DNA of 64,000 nt from Streptomyces venezuelae (lineage in GTDB: Bacteria > Actinomycetota > Actinomycetes > Streptomycetales > Streptomycetaceae). The position numbers were made by a program, and so were the translations under genes. A model generated the notes under the pieces. That model was given only the letters and a program-made list of their open reading frames with translations. It was not told where the DNA came from and ran no database searches. The stretch covers positions 6,131,001 to 6,195,000 of the forward strand of contig NZ_CP029194.1 in NCBI RefSeq assembly GCF_008642375.1. Direction: 5' to 3'. Of this stretch, positions 1 through 8,653 are shown piece by piece. Within the stretch, counting starts at the first letter, position 1; each line of letters begins with the position of its first letter.

Positions 1-266
1 CGACCCTGCACCGCCGTTTCCGGGCGCAGTTGGGCACGACGCCGCTGGCCTGGCTCACGGGGGAGCGGGTCGCCCTGGCCTGCCGGCTCATCGAGCGGGG
101 CGAGGCGCGTCTCGACGCGGTCGCGCGGAGCAGCGGGCTCGGCACGGCTGCGCACCTGCGGGCCCTGATGCGCCGCGAGACGGGCCTCGCCCCGTCGGAG
201 TACCGACGCCGGTTCGGCCCTGGGGCCGGTTCCGTGGCCGGTCCCGTGGCCGACCCCGGCTCCTGA
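1..266 (+). CDS. AraC/GlxA-type transcriptional regulator, C-terminal fragment (cut by window edge)
   Basis: The reading frame is open from base 3 and ends with TGA at 264-266; the gene begins before the window. The visible 87 residues are the second helix-turn-helix half of an AraC/XylS DNA-binding domain: RRFRAQLGTTPLAWLTGERV, then a helix starting RLIERGE and the recognition segment ending TGLAPSEYRRRF, which is the hallmark end of this domain. GlxA-like members carry an N-terminal DJ-1/PfpI domain, which would lie outside the window. The protein ends in a short Gly/Pro-rich tail. Target genes are unknown; the next gene is on the opposite strand and convergent, only 8 bp away. Confidence 0.8.
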   Translation, partial: TLHRRFRAQLGTTPLAWLTGERVALACRLIERGEARLDAVARSSGLGTAAHLRALMRRETGLAPSEYRRRFGPGAGSVAGPVADPGS

Positions 267-274
267 ACTCGCGG

Positions 275-1417
275 TCAGAGCTGGATCAGGGAGTCCTTGT
301 AGTAGACCGACGCCGTGCGCTGCCCCGGTGTCTCTCCCGAGGCGAAGCCCATGCACAGGCGGAACACGTCGGGTCGGGACGCCTGGGGGATCTGGATGGC
401 CAGGCCCTCGGGCTCACGGAACGGCAGGGTGTAGCCGGCCTTGGAGTGGAACGTCGTGACGATGCTCCCGGTGTTCAGGTCGACCGAGGTCAGATGGGTG
501 TTGCCTTCGCCCGGCGGAGATATGACGATCTTGGGCGTCGACGGGTCGTCGTCGTGGTCCTGTGTGTAGCCGTAGGAATTGCCGTGCAGCATGTACAGGT
601 ACTGCCCGGCCACCGCGTATCCCTGGAACGACGGCTTGCCGTAGCGGTTGCGGTCGACCGAGATCGCGGGCTCGGCGATCTCCACCAGCGGAGTGCCGAA
701 GTCCCCCGCGCGGGCCTTGGCCAGGTCGTAGATCCGGTAGTGCATCCCGTTCAGGCTGTACCGGACCACCAGCCGGTTGTTGACCGGGTCGATGCTCGCG
801 GTGTTGTTCACGCTGCCCGGGACGGGGGTGAACTTCTGGAGCGAGGTGCTGGTGGCGTCCAGCGGCGTGCTGGAGGAGGTGAACTTGAAACGGCACAGCC
901 GCCGGCCCCGGCTCGTCTCGTTCGCGGTGTCCTGGACGGCATCGACCTCGGTCCACAGGTAGGTGCTGGTGCCGGACGGCTCGACGCCGAATCCGACGCC
1001 GTGCCCGAAGCCGCGCAGATACATGTAGCCCGTGATCCGGCCGGTGCCACCGCCGTCCGCGGCGTCGGCGCCGAGGGTCCACTCGGTGATCGCGAGGTCG
1101 CCGTGCAGATCGCGGGTGCCACCGGAGAGGGGCGCCGACTCCCCCGCCAGCTGACGGCCGCCGCCGATGACCTGGGCGTAGTAGAGCCTACGGTTGACGT
1201 TGTCGAACCCGATGGACTGGATGACGGTGCCCTCGTGCAGGGCCACCTCGCGGAAGTAGGCCGGGCCCGTGTTGCCCTCGACCCTGATCAGCGGGGACGC
1301 CGGCAGACCGTCCGCCGCGCTCGCGGGCCCGGCTCCCGCTCCGATGCCCGCGACGGAGAGTGCGGCCACGCCGCTCAAGGAAAGGAAAGTGCGCCGATTC
1401 AGCTGAAGATCGCTCAT
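275..1417 (-). CDS. Tat-exported TagC-like beta-propeller protein
   Basis: This is a 380-residue secreted protein. The N-terminus carries a twin-arginine signal (NRRTFLSLSG followed by an Ala/Gly-rich hydrophobic stretch and an ASA cleavage site near residue 33). The mature part matches the pattern of actinobacterial proteins often labelled teichoic acid biosynthesis protein C, which share a P68 receptor-binding/TagC-like beta-propeller; this assignment is from recall of the family. The ATG at 1417 was preferred because GGAAAG lies just upstream; an in-frame ATG at 1429 has no convincing ribosome site. It is divergent from the acyl-CoA dehydrogenase operon. No catalytic motif was recognised, so a cell-surface or polymer-binding role is only inferred. 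Confidence 0.65.
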   Translation of the reverse strand: MSDLQLNRRTFLSLSGVAALSVAGIGAGAGPASAADGLPASPLIRVEGNTGPAYFREVALHEGTVIQSIGFDNVNRRLYYAQVIGGGRQLAGESAPLSGGTRDLHGDLAITEWTLGADAADGGGTGRITGYMYLRGFGHGVGFGVEPSGTSTYLWTEVDAVQDTANETSRGRRLCRFKFTSSSTPLDATSTSLQKFTPVPGSVNNTASIDPVNNRLVVRYSLNGMHYRIYDLAKARAGDFGTPLVEIAEPAISVDRNRYGKPSFQGYAVAGQYLYMLHGNSYGYTQDHDDDPSTPKIVISPPGEGNTHLTSVDLNTGSIVTTFHSKAGYTLPFREPEGLAIQIPQASRPDVFRLCMGFASGETPGQRTASVYYKDSLIQL

Positions 1418-1551
1418 GTTGCTTTCCATTTTCGAAGGTAGGCGAAACGGAAGCATCCTGTCAGGCGGCCGAAGCCCCGGCGACCCTGGGCGATCCTGCC
1501 GGTCCACCTCGACCCGATCGGATCCGATCGTCATCTGACCTTCCGTCAGAA

Positions 1552-1565
1552 TGGAACGTGTTCTA
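1552..1565. promoter_or_regulatory. KstR-like operator overlapping the fadE promoter
   Basis: The 14 bases TGGAACGTGTTCTA fit the KstR consensus TnnAACnnGTTnnA exactly. The site overlaps a plausible -10 box (TAGTCT, 1564-1569) with a possible -35 at 1541-1546; transcription would then begin at about the ATG at 1577, giving a leaderless mRNA. A second, fully palindromic copy lies at 10104-10119. Repression by a TetR-family KstR-like protein is inferred; no such gene is in the window. Confidence 0.6.
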
Positions 1566-1576
1566 GTCTGCGGCGC

Positions 1577-3781
1577 ATGGGCATCGCCATCACGCACGAA
1601 CAGCGGGAGCTCGCCCGATCCGTCCGCGGCTGGCTCACCCGCGCCGTACCTCCCGAAGAGGTCCGCAAACACCTGGACGTCCCCGACGCGGCCGCCGGCC
1701 GGCCCGCCTACTGGGACGCCGCCGTCGGGCAAGGGCTCCTCGGGCTCCACCTCCCCGAGGAGCACGGCGGCGGGGGCGGCGGTCTCGGAGACCTCGCCGT
1801 CGTCGTGGAGGAGGCCGCCCGGGCGCTGCTGCCTGGGCCGTACCTCCCCTCCGTCCTCGCCGCCGAGGTCCTCCACCGCGCCGGACAGCGGGAGTTGGCC
1901 GCCTCGGTCGCCGGCGGGGAGCGGATCGCGGCCGTCGCCCTCGGCGGCACCGGCAGCCTCACCGCCGTCCGCACCGCGAGCGGCTGGCTCCTCGACGGCG
2001 CCCCGCCCCCCGTCCTCGGCGGCGCCCAGGCCGGGCTCGTGATCCTCCGGGCCGCCACCGCCGATGGCTCCGTCTGGCTCGCCGTGGACACCGCCACCCT
2101 GTCCGTGCGGCCACACGAGAGCGCCGACCCGACCCGGCCCACCGGCGAGATCACCGCCCGCGCCGCACACGTCCCCGTCGCGCGCGAACTCGCCCTCGAC
2201 ACCGGCCTCGTACGGGACCTCGCCGCCGTCCTCCTCGCCGCCGACGCCTGCGGGACCGCCGCCCGTGCCGTCGAGACCGCCGCCGAACACGCCCGTACCC
2301 GCGAGCAGTTCGGGCGGCCCATCGGGCAGTTCCAGGGCGTCAAGCACCTCTGCGCCGACATGCTCGTCCGGCTCGAACAGGCCCGCGCCCTCACCTGGGA
2401 CGCCGCCCGTGCCGGTGAGGACGCCGCCCGTGCCGGTGAGGACGCCGCCCGTGGCGGTGAGGACGAGGCCCGCTCCCTCGCCGCCGCGCTCGCCGCCGCC
2501 ACCGCCCTCGACGCCGCCTACACCTGCGCCAAGGACTGCATCCAGATCCTCGGCGGCATCGGCTTCACCTGGGAGCACGACGCCCACCTCCTGCTCCGCC
2601 GCGCCGTCGTCGCCCGCCAGCTCCTCGGCACCGGCGACCACCACCGCCTCGCCGCCCTGCGGCACGCCGCCGACGGCGTCCGGCGCGGCCTCCGCCTCGA
2701 CCTGCCGCCCGAGGCCGATGAGTACCGGAGAGCGGCCCGCGAGGCCGTCGCCCCCGCCGCCGGGCTCGAACCGGCCGCCGCCCGGCGCGCCCTCGCCCCC
2801 ACCGGCTACGCGGCCCCGCACCTCCCGGAGCCGTACGGACTCGGCGCGGACCCGCTCCGGCAGCTCGCCGTGCAGCGGGAGCTGGAGGCGGCCGGGATCA
2901 CCCTCCCCGGGCTCGGGATCGGCGCGTGGGTCGTCCCCTCGCTCCTCACCTACGGCACCCCCGAGCAGCAGGAGACGCACCTCGGCCCCACCCTGCGCGG
3001 CGAGCGGCTCTGGTGCCAGCTCTTCTCCGAACCGGGCGCCGGCTCCGACCTCGCCTCGCTCCGCACCCGCGCCGAGCGCACCGAGGACGGCGGCTGGCGG
3101 ATCACCGGACAGAAGGTGTGGACGAGCGCCGCCCAGTGGGCCCACCACGGCATCCTGCTCGCCCGCACCGACCCCGCCGCCCCCAAGCACAAGGGGCTGA
3201 CCTACTTCCTCGTCGACATGCGCGACACCCCCGGCATCGACATCCGGCCGCTCAAGGAGATCACCGGGGACTCCCTCTTCAACGAGGTCTGGTTCGACGA
3301 CGCGATCCTCCCCGCCGACGCCGTCGTCGGCGAGGTGAACGACGGCTGGCGGGTCGCCCGCAACACCCTCGGCAACGAACGCGTCCACATGGCCGACCAG
3401 GTCGCCTTCGACACCGGCCTCGAAGCGCTCATCGAGCGGGCCGCGCAGCACGACAGCTCCGTCCGCGCCCGCGTCGGGGGCCTCCTCGCCGAGGCGCACG
3501 CCCTCGCCTGCATCGGCCTGCGCACCACCCTGCTCCAGGTCTCCGGCCTCGAACCGGGCGCGGGCGCCAGCGTCCGCAAGCTCGTCCAGACCCTCCACCA
3601 GCAGAAGGTCGCCGAACTCACCCTCGAACTCCTCGGCCCCGAGGGCGCCTTGCGCGAGGGACCCGGCGAGCGGGCGCTGCACGGAATGCTCATGTCCCGC
3701 TGCCTCACCATCGCGGGCGGCACCACACAAGTACAGCTCAATGTCGTCGCCGAGCGCCTGCTCGGCCTGCCGAGAGACTGA
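1577..3781 (+). CDS. Fused double-domain acyl-CoA dehydrogenase (FadE34-like)
   Basis: This 734-residue flavoprotein contains two complete acyl-CoA dehydrogenase units in tandem (about residues 1-370 and 375-734). The first ends with REQFGRPIGQFQGVKH and LGGIGFTWEHDAHL; the second has SEPGAGSDLASL, NERVHM and the terminal AGGTTQVQLNVVAERLLGL. Fused pairs of this size resemble mycobacterial FadE34, which dehydrogenates steroid side-chain CoA thioesters; normal family members are about 380 residues. It forms an operon with the thiolase gene 26 bp downstream. The KstR-like operator at 1552-1565 and an apparently leaderless start support catabolic control. The substrate is inferred, not shown; branched or aromatic acyl-CoAs are also possible. 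Confidence 0.85.
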   Translation: MGIAITHEQRELARSVRGWLTRAVPPEEVRKHLDVPDAAAGRPAYWDAAVGQGLLGLHLPEEHGGGGGGLGDLAVVVEEAARALLPGPYLPSVLAAEVLHRAGQRELAASVAGGERIAAVALGGTGSLTAVRTASGWLLDGAPPPVLGGAQAGLVILRAATADGSVWLAVDTATLSVRPHESADPTRPTGEITARAAHVPVARELALDTGLVRDLAAVLLAADACGTAARAVETAAEHARTREQFGRPIGQFQGVKHLCADMLVRLEQARALTWDAARAGEDAARAGEDAARGGEDEARSLAAALAAATALDAAYTCAKDCIQILGGIGFTWEHDAHLLLRRAVVARQLLGTGDHHRLAALRHAADGVRRGLRLDLPPEADEYRRAAREAVAPAAGLEPAAARRALAPTGYAAPHLPEPYGLGADPLRQLAVQRELEAAGITLPGLGIGAWVVPSLLTYGTPEQQETHLGPTLRGERLWCQLFSEPGAGSDLASLRTRAERTEDGGWRITGQKVWTSAAQWAHHGILLARTDPAAPKHKGLTYFLVDMRDTPGIDIRPLKEITGDSLFNEVWFDDAILPADAVVGEVNDGWRVARNTLGNERVHMADQVAFDTGLEALIERAAQHDSSVRARVGGLLAEAHALACIGLRTTLLQVSGLEPGAGASVRKLVQTLHQQKVAELTLELLGPEGALREGPGERALHGMLMSRCLTIAGGTTQVQLNVVAERLLGLPRD
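2401..2464 (+). repeat. 21-bp in-frame tandem repeat, three copies
   Basis: Three consecutive 21-base units, the last slightly diverged, encode AARAGED-type heptads within the first domain of the acyl-CoA dehydrogenase. The insert sits between ALTWD and the segment ending in LGGIGFTWE, in a surface-helix region, and looks like recent slippage expansion. Confidence 0.85.
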
Positions 3782-3807
3782 GACCGAGAGACGGGGAGGG
3801 ACCCGCG

Positions 3808-5010
3808 ATGACCACCAAGGCGTATGTCGTCGGCGTCGGGATGACGAAGTTCGAGAAGCCGGAGACCCGGGACTGGCAGTACTGGGACATGGCGAAGGAG
3901 GCGGGCACCGCCGCCCTCGCCGACGCCGGCATCCCGTACGAGACCGTGGAACAGGCGGCCGTCGGCTACTGCTTCCAGGCCTCCACCGCCGGCCAGCGGG
4001 CCGTGTACGAACTGGGGCTCACCGGCATCCCCGTCTACAACCTCAACAACAACTGCGCGACCGGCTCCACCGCCCTGATGACCGCCCGGCAGTTCGTCGA
4101 GGGAGGCATCGCCGACTGCGTCCTCGCCCTCGGCTTCGAGAAGATGGCCCGGGGCTCGCTCGGCGGGGGCGGGTCGGCGGGTGCCGAGGACTTCAAGAGC
4201 TCGCCGGTCGCCCGGCACTACGGCATCATGGCCGCCGCCCACGGCTTCGAGATGTCCCCGCCCACCGCGCAGATCTTCGGCAACGCGGCCCGCGAGCACA
4301 TGGAGCGGTACGGGACGACCGAGGTGCAGCTCGCGGCCGTCGGCGCCAAGAACCACCAGCACTCGGCGAACAACCCCAACGCCCAGTTCCAGGACGTCTA
4401 CACGGTCGACGAGATCCTCGCCGCCAGGACCGTCCACCGGCCGCTCACCAAGCTCCAGTGCTCGCCCACCTCCGACGGCGCGGCGGCAGCCCTCGTCGTC
4501 TCCGAGCGGTTCGTCGAGGAACACGGGCTGCGGGGGCGGGCGGTGGAGATCGCCGCCCAGGCGATGACCACCGACACCGGGGAGTCCTTCGCCTCCGGCT
4601 CCTGCATCGACGCCGTCGGCCGCCCGATGTCCCGGGCCGCCGCCCGCCAGGTGTACGAGCGCTCCGGGCTCGGCATCGAGGACGTCGACGTCATCGAGCT
4701 GCACGACTGCTTCTCGATCAACGAACTGCTCACGTACGAGGCGCTCGGCATGTGCGAGGAGGGCGCCTCCGGCAAGCTCGTCGAGTCCGGCGCCACCACG
4801 TACGGCGGCCGCTGGGTCGTGAACCCCTCCGGCGGGCTCATCTCCAAGGGCCACCCGCTGGGCGCGACCGGCCTCGCGCAGGCGGCGGAGCTGGTGTGGC
4901 AGCTGCGGGGCGAGGCGGGGCCACGGCAGGTCACGGGGGCGCGGGTCGGGCTCGCGCACAACATCGGCCTGGGCGGGGCGGCGGTGGTGACGCTGTTGCG
5001 GAAGGCGTAG
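3808..5010 (+). CDS. SCP2-type thiolase / lipid-transfer protein (Ltp-like)
   Basis: This 400-residue enzyme belongs to the SCPx/Ltp thiolase branch. It contains the nucleophile segment NNNCATGSTAL, the ELHDCFSINE motif and the C-terminal GHPLGATG loop. In mycobacteria such proteins cleave beta-keto or beta-hydroxy acyl-CoA intermediates of sterol side chains (thiolase or retro-aldol). A GGGAGG ribosome site precedes the ATG. It follows the double-domain acyl-CoA dehydrogenase in the same direction and is presumably co-transcribed under the same KstR-like operator. Tandem 40-bp repeats begin six bases after its stop codon. Whether it acts alone or with a DUF35 partner is not visible here. Confidence 0.85.
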   Translation: MTTKAYVVGVGMTKFEKPETRDWQYWDMAKEAGTAALADAGIPYETVEQAAVGYCFQASTAGQRAVYELGLTGIPVYNLNNNCATGSTALMTARQFVEGGIADCVLALGFEKMARGSLGGGGSAGAEDFKSSPVARHYGIMAAAHGFEMSPPTAQIFGNAAREHMERYGTTEVQLAAVGAKNHQHSANNPNAQFQDVYTVDEILAARTVHRPLTKLQCSPTSDGAAAALVVSERFVEEHGLRGRAVEIAAQAMTTDTGESFASGSCIDAVGRPMSRAAARQVYERSGLGIEDVDVIELHDCFSINELLTYEALGMCEEGASGKLVESGATTYGGRWVVNPSGGLISKGHPLGATGLAQAAELVWQLRGEAGPRQVTGARVGLAHNIGLGGAAVVTLLRKA

Positions 5011-5015
5011 GGCTT

Positions 5016-5128
5016 AGGGGATGGGGCGTCACGGGCCTCGGTGGTCGTGGGCGTAAGGGGATGGGGCGTCACGGGCCGCGGAGGTCGTAGGGCATAGGGC
5101 GTGACGGGCCTCGGCGGTCGTAGGGCGG
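5016..5128 (+). repeat. Imperfect 40-bp tandem repeat, about 2.8 copies
   Basis: Units begin at 5016, 5056 and 5096 with the core GGGGATGGGGCGTCACGGGC; the third copy lacks a few bases near its start. The array fills the gap between the thiolase stop and the MFS promoter region. No stable terminator hairpin was seen in it. Confidence 0.8.
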
Positions 5129-5147
5129 AATGCCCATGTACGGGGCT

Positions 5148-5189
5148 GAGTCGGTCTGCGACCATGACATTCATGCCGCAGACCGACTC
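5148..5189 (+). promoter_or_regulatory. 13-bp inverted repeat enclosing the MFS start codons
   Basis: The arm GAGTCGGTCTGCG (5148-5160) is repeated in perfect inversion at 5177-5189. The 16-base spacer holds both candidate ATGs (5164 and 5173) of the exporter gene. In mRNA this could form a hairpin that presents or hides the start; in DNA it could be a repressor site. The right arm is coding sequence (PQTDS). Confidence 0.5.
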
Positions 5190-6645
5190 CGCCACGAGCG
5201 ACACCACCCCGCCCCCCACCCTCGGCACGCCCCGCCCGTGGCTGGTCGTCCTGACCGCCTGCGCCGCCCAGTTCCTCGTCGTCCTCGACGTCTCCGTCGT
5301 GAACGTCGCGCTGCCGTCGATGCGGACCGACCTCGGCCTCTCCGAGCTCGGGCTCCAGTGGGTGATCAGCGCGTACTCGATCGCCTTCGCCGGATTCATG
5401 CTGCTCGGCGGCCGGGCCGCCGACCTCTACGGGCGGAAGGCGATATTCCTGCTAGGGCTCGGGCTCTTCACCGCCGCGTCCGTCGTCGGCGGCATCGCCC
5501 CGGAGGGCCAGTACCTGATCGGCGCCCGCGCCGTGCAGGGCCTCGGCGCCGCCCTCCTCTCGCCCGCCACCCTGACGCTCGTCACCGGAGCCGTCGAGGC
5601 CGGACCCGCCAGGACCCGGGCCATCGGCACCTGGACCGCGGTCGGTGCGGCGGGCGGCGCCGCGGGCGGCTTCGTCGGCGGCCTCCTCGTCGACCTGCTG
5701 TCCTGGCGGTGGGTCCTCCTCATCAACGTCCCCATCGGCATCCTCGTCCTGGCCGCCGCGGCGCTCTGGCTCCGCGAGGGCCGCACCGGCACCGGCAGCC
5801 GCCACCTCGACCTGCCGGGCGCCGTGCTCGTCACCGGCGGGCTCGCCACCCTCGCGTACGGCATCGTCCAGACCGAGGAGGCGGGCTGGACCGACCCGGC
5901 CACCCTGCTCACGCTCCTCGGCGGCCTCGTCCTCCTCGCCGTCTTCGTCGCCGTCGAGGCGCGCACGGCGGCCCCGCTGATGCCGCTGAAGATCTTCCGC
6001 AACCGGGCCGTGTCGGCGGCCAACGTGGCGATCCTGCTGTGCGGTTCGAGCTCCTTCGGCATGTGGTATTTCATGACGGTGTACGCGCAGAACGTCCTCG
6101 GCTACACCCCGATCCAGGCCGGCCTCGCGCTCGTTCCCAGCTCCCTCAGCGTCATCCTGGGCTCCAAGCTGGCCCCGCGCCTCATGCCGGCTCTCGGCGC
6201 CCGCAACGTCGCCGTGGCGGGCGCGCTCATCGGGGCGGCGGGCTTCGCCTGGCAGTCGACGCTGACGGCCGACGGCACCTTCCTCGGGACGATCCTCGGC
6301 CCCGGCGTCGTGATGATGGTGGGCCTCGGCCTGGCCACCACCCCGCTGGCCACGCTCGCCACCTCCCACGCGGGCCCGGGGGACGCGGGCCTCGTCTCCG
6401 GCCTGGTCAACACCTCCCGCACGATGGGCGGCGCCCTCGGCCTCTCGGTCCTCTCCACGGTCGCGGCGGCGGGTGCCCTGTCGGCCCCCGTCTCGTTCTC
6501 CGACTACTCCCTGATCGGCACCCCGGACTCGTCGTACCTGGTCCCGGGTTACGCCCTGGCCTTCCGCGTCTCGGCGGGGATACTCGTCGCGGCGTCGGTC
6601 CTGATGCTGGTCTGGCTCCCGAAGGGGGCCAAGCGCACCGGGTGA
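5164..6645 (+). CDS. MFS drug exporter, DHA2 (14-TMS) family
   Basis: This protein of about 493 residues is a major facilitator of the drug:H+ antiporter-2 type. Visible signatures are LDVSVVNVALPSM in the first membrane helix (motif D1), GGRAADLYGRKAIF (motif A after helix 2), the R-rich helix 4 and PLMPLKIFRNR in the central loop, followed by seven further hydrophobic segments. It probably exports small hydrophobic compounds through the cytoplasmic membrane. ATG 5164 is used; ATG 5173 is also possible, and both lie in the loop of a 13-bp inverted repeat that may control translation. No TetR or MarR gene is adjacent. The downstream phospholipase D-like gene starts 10 bp after the stop. Confidence 0.85.
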   Translation: MTFMPQTDSATSDTTPPPTLGTPRPWLVVLTACAAQFLVVLDVSVVNVALPSMRTDLGLSELGLQWVISAYSIAFAGFMLLGGRAADLYGRKAIFLLGLGLFTAASVVGGIAPEGQYLIGARAVQGLGAALLSPATLTLVTGAVEAGPARTRAIGTWTAVGAAGGAAGGFVGGLLVDLLSWRWVLLINVPIGILVLAAAALWLREGRTGTGSRHLDLPGAVLVTGGLATLAYGIVQTEEAGWTDPATLLTLLGGLVLLAVFVAVEARTAAPLMPLKIFRNRAVSAANVAILLCGSSSFGMWYFMTVYAQNVLGYTPIQAGLALVPSSLSVILGSKLAPRLMPALGARNVAVAGALIGAAGFAWQSTLTADGTFLGTILGPGVVMMVGLGLATTPLATLATSHAGPGDAGLVSGLVNTSRTMGGALGLSVLSTVAAAGALSAPVSFSDYSLIGTPDSSYLVPGYALAFRVSAGILVAASVLMLVWLPKGAKRTG

Positions 6646-6655
6646 CAATGCCCAG

Positions 6656-7987
6656 GTGATATCGATCAAGAAGAAGAGCAAGAGCAACAGCAACAGCAAG
6701 CGCAAGAACGCGGGAACCTTCAGAACGGCCGCGACAGCCCTGGCCGTCGGCGCGAGTCTGACGGTCGCGCCGTCGGCCTCGGCGGAGCCGGTCCTGGCCG
6801 TGACCACCGGCGCCCTGTTCAACGAGCCGAACAGCACCGACGCCGCCGCGCGAGGACGGATCCTCTTCCACCTGGGGGACCTCGTCGACGGCGCGGAGGC
6901 GGGATCGTCGATCCGGATCTCCCTCTACCTCTTCCAGTCGGTCTACCTGGCGAACAAGCTGGGCGACGCCCACAAGAGGGGCGTCGCCGTCCAGGTCGTC
7001 GTCGACGCCGACAGCAGGTCCACGGGGCTCGACACCCTGAAGACCCGGCTCGCGGACCCGGCGGGCAGCCCCGACTCCTGGGTGCGGACCTGCAAGCCGG
7101 AGGAGGCCTGCCTGGCCCTGGACCCGGGCACCACGGAGGCGGACCCGAACGGCACGTACGACAACGTCAACCACAACAAGTTCTTCCTGTTCTCCCGTAC
7201 CAAGGGCAAGGGTGACGTCGCGGTCGACGACGTGGTGGTGCAGTCCTCCGGGAACCTCACGAGCCAGGACACCGACGACTGGTGGAACGACGCGCTGACG
7301 GTCGTCGGCAACACGGCCCTGTCCGGCGCGTACGGGCAGTACTTCACCGATCTGGCGGCAGCCGCCGCCGGGCAGAAGCCGCAGGTCGCCGACTACGCGC
7401 ACGACACCCAGGCGGGCAAGGCGAAGGTCTACTTCTTCCCGAGGTCCGGCACGGACACGGTCGTCAACATCCTCGGGACGGTGGCGCCGGTCGGCACCCC
7501 GGACTCCTGCGGCGGCAACTCCACGGGCTTCGGCACGACCGACGGCCGTACGAGGATCCGCATCGCCCAGGGCCACACCACCCGCACCGAGGTCGCCCGG
7601 AAGCTGTGGGAGCTCGCCAACGCCGGCTGCGACATCGAGATCGTCTACCGGTCCCTCGACAACTGGACCGCCGACGACAAGCCCATGGGGCAGGTCGCCA
7701 ACTGGCTGACCCGGCCGGTGACGGGCAAGGGCCGGATCACCCTGCACCAGCTCGACAACGACAAGCGCGGCGGCTCCGACTCCCACACCAAGTACCTGCT
7801 GATCGAGGGCACGTACTACGGGGGCGTGAACAAGAAGATCGTCTTCACGGGCAGCCACACCTACACGACGACGGCGCTCCGCTACAACGACGAGACGCTG
7901 CTCAAGTACGAGGACGCGGCGGTCTTCGACGCGTACGTCAAGAACTTCGAGGCCCAGCGGACGGCGGCGCAGACCGAGGGCCTGTAG
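6656..7987 (+). CDS. Secreted phospholipase D-like protein
   Basis: This 443-residue protein has a Lys-rich N-terminus, a hydrophobic segment (FRTAATALAVGASLTVAP) and an ASA signal-peptidase site near residue 43, so it should be exported. Two HxK half-motifs of the PLD superfamily are present: NHNKFFLF in the first half and SHTKYLLIEG in the second, each followed by the expected SSGN or TGSH segment. PLD enzymes hydrolyse phosphodiester bonds through a phospho-histidine; the substrate may be phospholipid or nucleic acid. The GTG at 6656 lacks a clear ribosome site. The gene is only 10 bp behind the exporter. It ends 27 bp before the remains of a response-regulator gene on the other strand. 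Confidence 0.8.
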   Translation: MISIKKKSKSNSNSKRKNAGTFRTAATALAVGASLTVAPSASAEPVLAVTTGALFNEPNSTDAAARGRILFHLGDLVDGAEAGSSIRISLYLFQSVYLANKLGDAHKRGVAVQVVVDADSRSTGLDTLKTRLADPAGSPDSWVRTCKPEEACLALDPGTTEADPNGTYDNVNHNKFFLFSRTKGKGDVAVDDVVVQSSGNLTSQDTDDWWNDALTVVGNTALSGAYGQYFTDLAAAAAGQKPQVADYAHDTQAGKAKVYFFPRSGTDTVVNILGTVAPVGTPDSCGGNSTGFGTTDGRTRIRIAQGHTTRTEVARKLWELANAGCDIEIVYRSLDNWTADDKPMGQVANWLTRPVTGKGRITLHQLDNDKRGGSDSHTKYLLIEGTYYGGVNKKIVFTGSHTYTTTALRYNDETLLKYEDAAVFDAYVKNFEAQRTAAQTEGL

Positions 7988-8011
7988 GCGCGCCTGCGGG
8001 CCCCGTCGTCC

Positions 8012-8653
8012 CTGCAGCCACCCCTGCCGACGTGCCGCCCGCACCGCCTCCGTGCGGTTGCGGGTGGACGTCTTGCCGATCACCGAGGACAGGCGGTCGC
8101 GGACGGTGGACTCGGAGAGGTGGAGCCGCGCCGCGACGTCCGCGATCGTCGCCCCGTCCACCGAGGCGGCGAGGGCCTCCCGCTACCGGCCCGTCAGCGG
8201 GTTCGGCCCCGCGCCGAGGTCGGCGGCCGCGAGGGCCGGGTCGACGACCGTCTCGCCCCGGAGGACCTGCCGGACCGCCTCGGCCAGCTCCTGCACGGGC
8301 CCGTCCTTCACCAGGAACCCCGCCGCACCGGCCTCCATCGCCCGGCGCAGACAGCCGGGGCGGCCGAAGGTCGTGAGGATCAGGACCCGGCAGTCCGGCA
8401 CCTCGTCGCGCAGCGCGGCGGCGGCGTCGAGCCCGCTGCGCCCGGGCAGCTCGATGTCGAGGACCGCCACGTCGGGCCGCGAGAGCAGCGCGGCGTCCAC
8501 GATCTCGTCGCCCCGCCCGACCTGCGCGACGACCTCGATGTCGGGCTCCATCCCGAGCAGCAGGGCCAGCGCCCCGCGCATCGTCCCCTGGTCCTCGGCG
8601 AGGAGGACTCTTGTACACCTTGCTGGGCGGTGGTCCTGCGGCATCTCGTCCAC
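8012..8653 (-). pseudogene. NarL/LuxR response regulator, broken by in-frame TAG
   Basis: The receiver domain is intact from VLLAEDQGTMRGAL through VAVLDIELPG and FLVKDGP, but an in-frame TAG at 8183-8185 sits exactly where NarL proteins read LTGREREAL (Glu GAG to TAG). Downstream, in the same frame, a full helix-turn-helix continues (ATIADVAARLHLSESTVRDR to RRQGWL). The normal stop after GWL is also missing: CAG is found there, so the frame runs on antisense through the PLD gene. The start region is also damaged, since the usual MIRVLLAED is preceded by an odd stretch. A readable product would be a receiver-only protein. No kinase gene lies beside it. It is similar in design to the intact regulator at 29186-29803. 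Confidence 0.75.

Noticed and set aside
1418..3730. Long N-terminal extension of the Tat-exported protein through the acyl-CoA dehydrogenase gene
   Set aside because: The twin-arginine signal marks the true start at 1417; the extension is antisense to a conserved enzyme.
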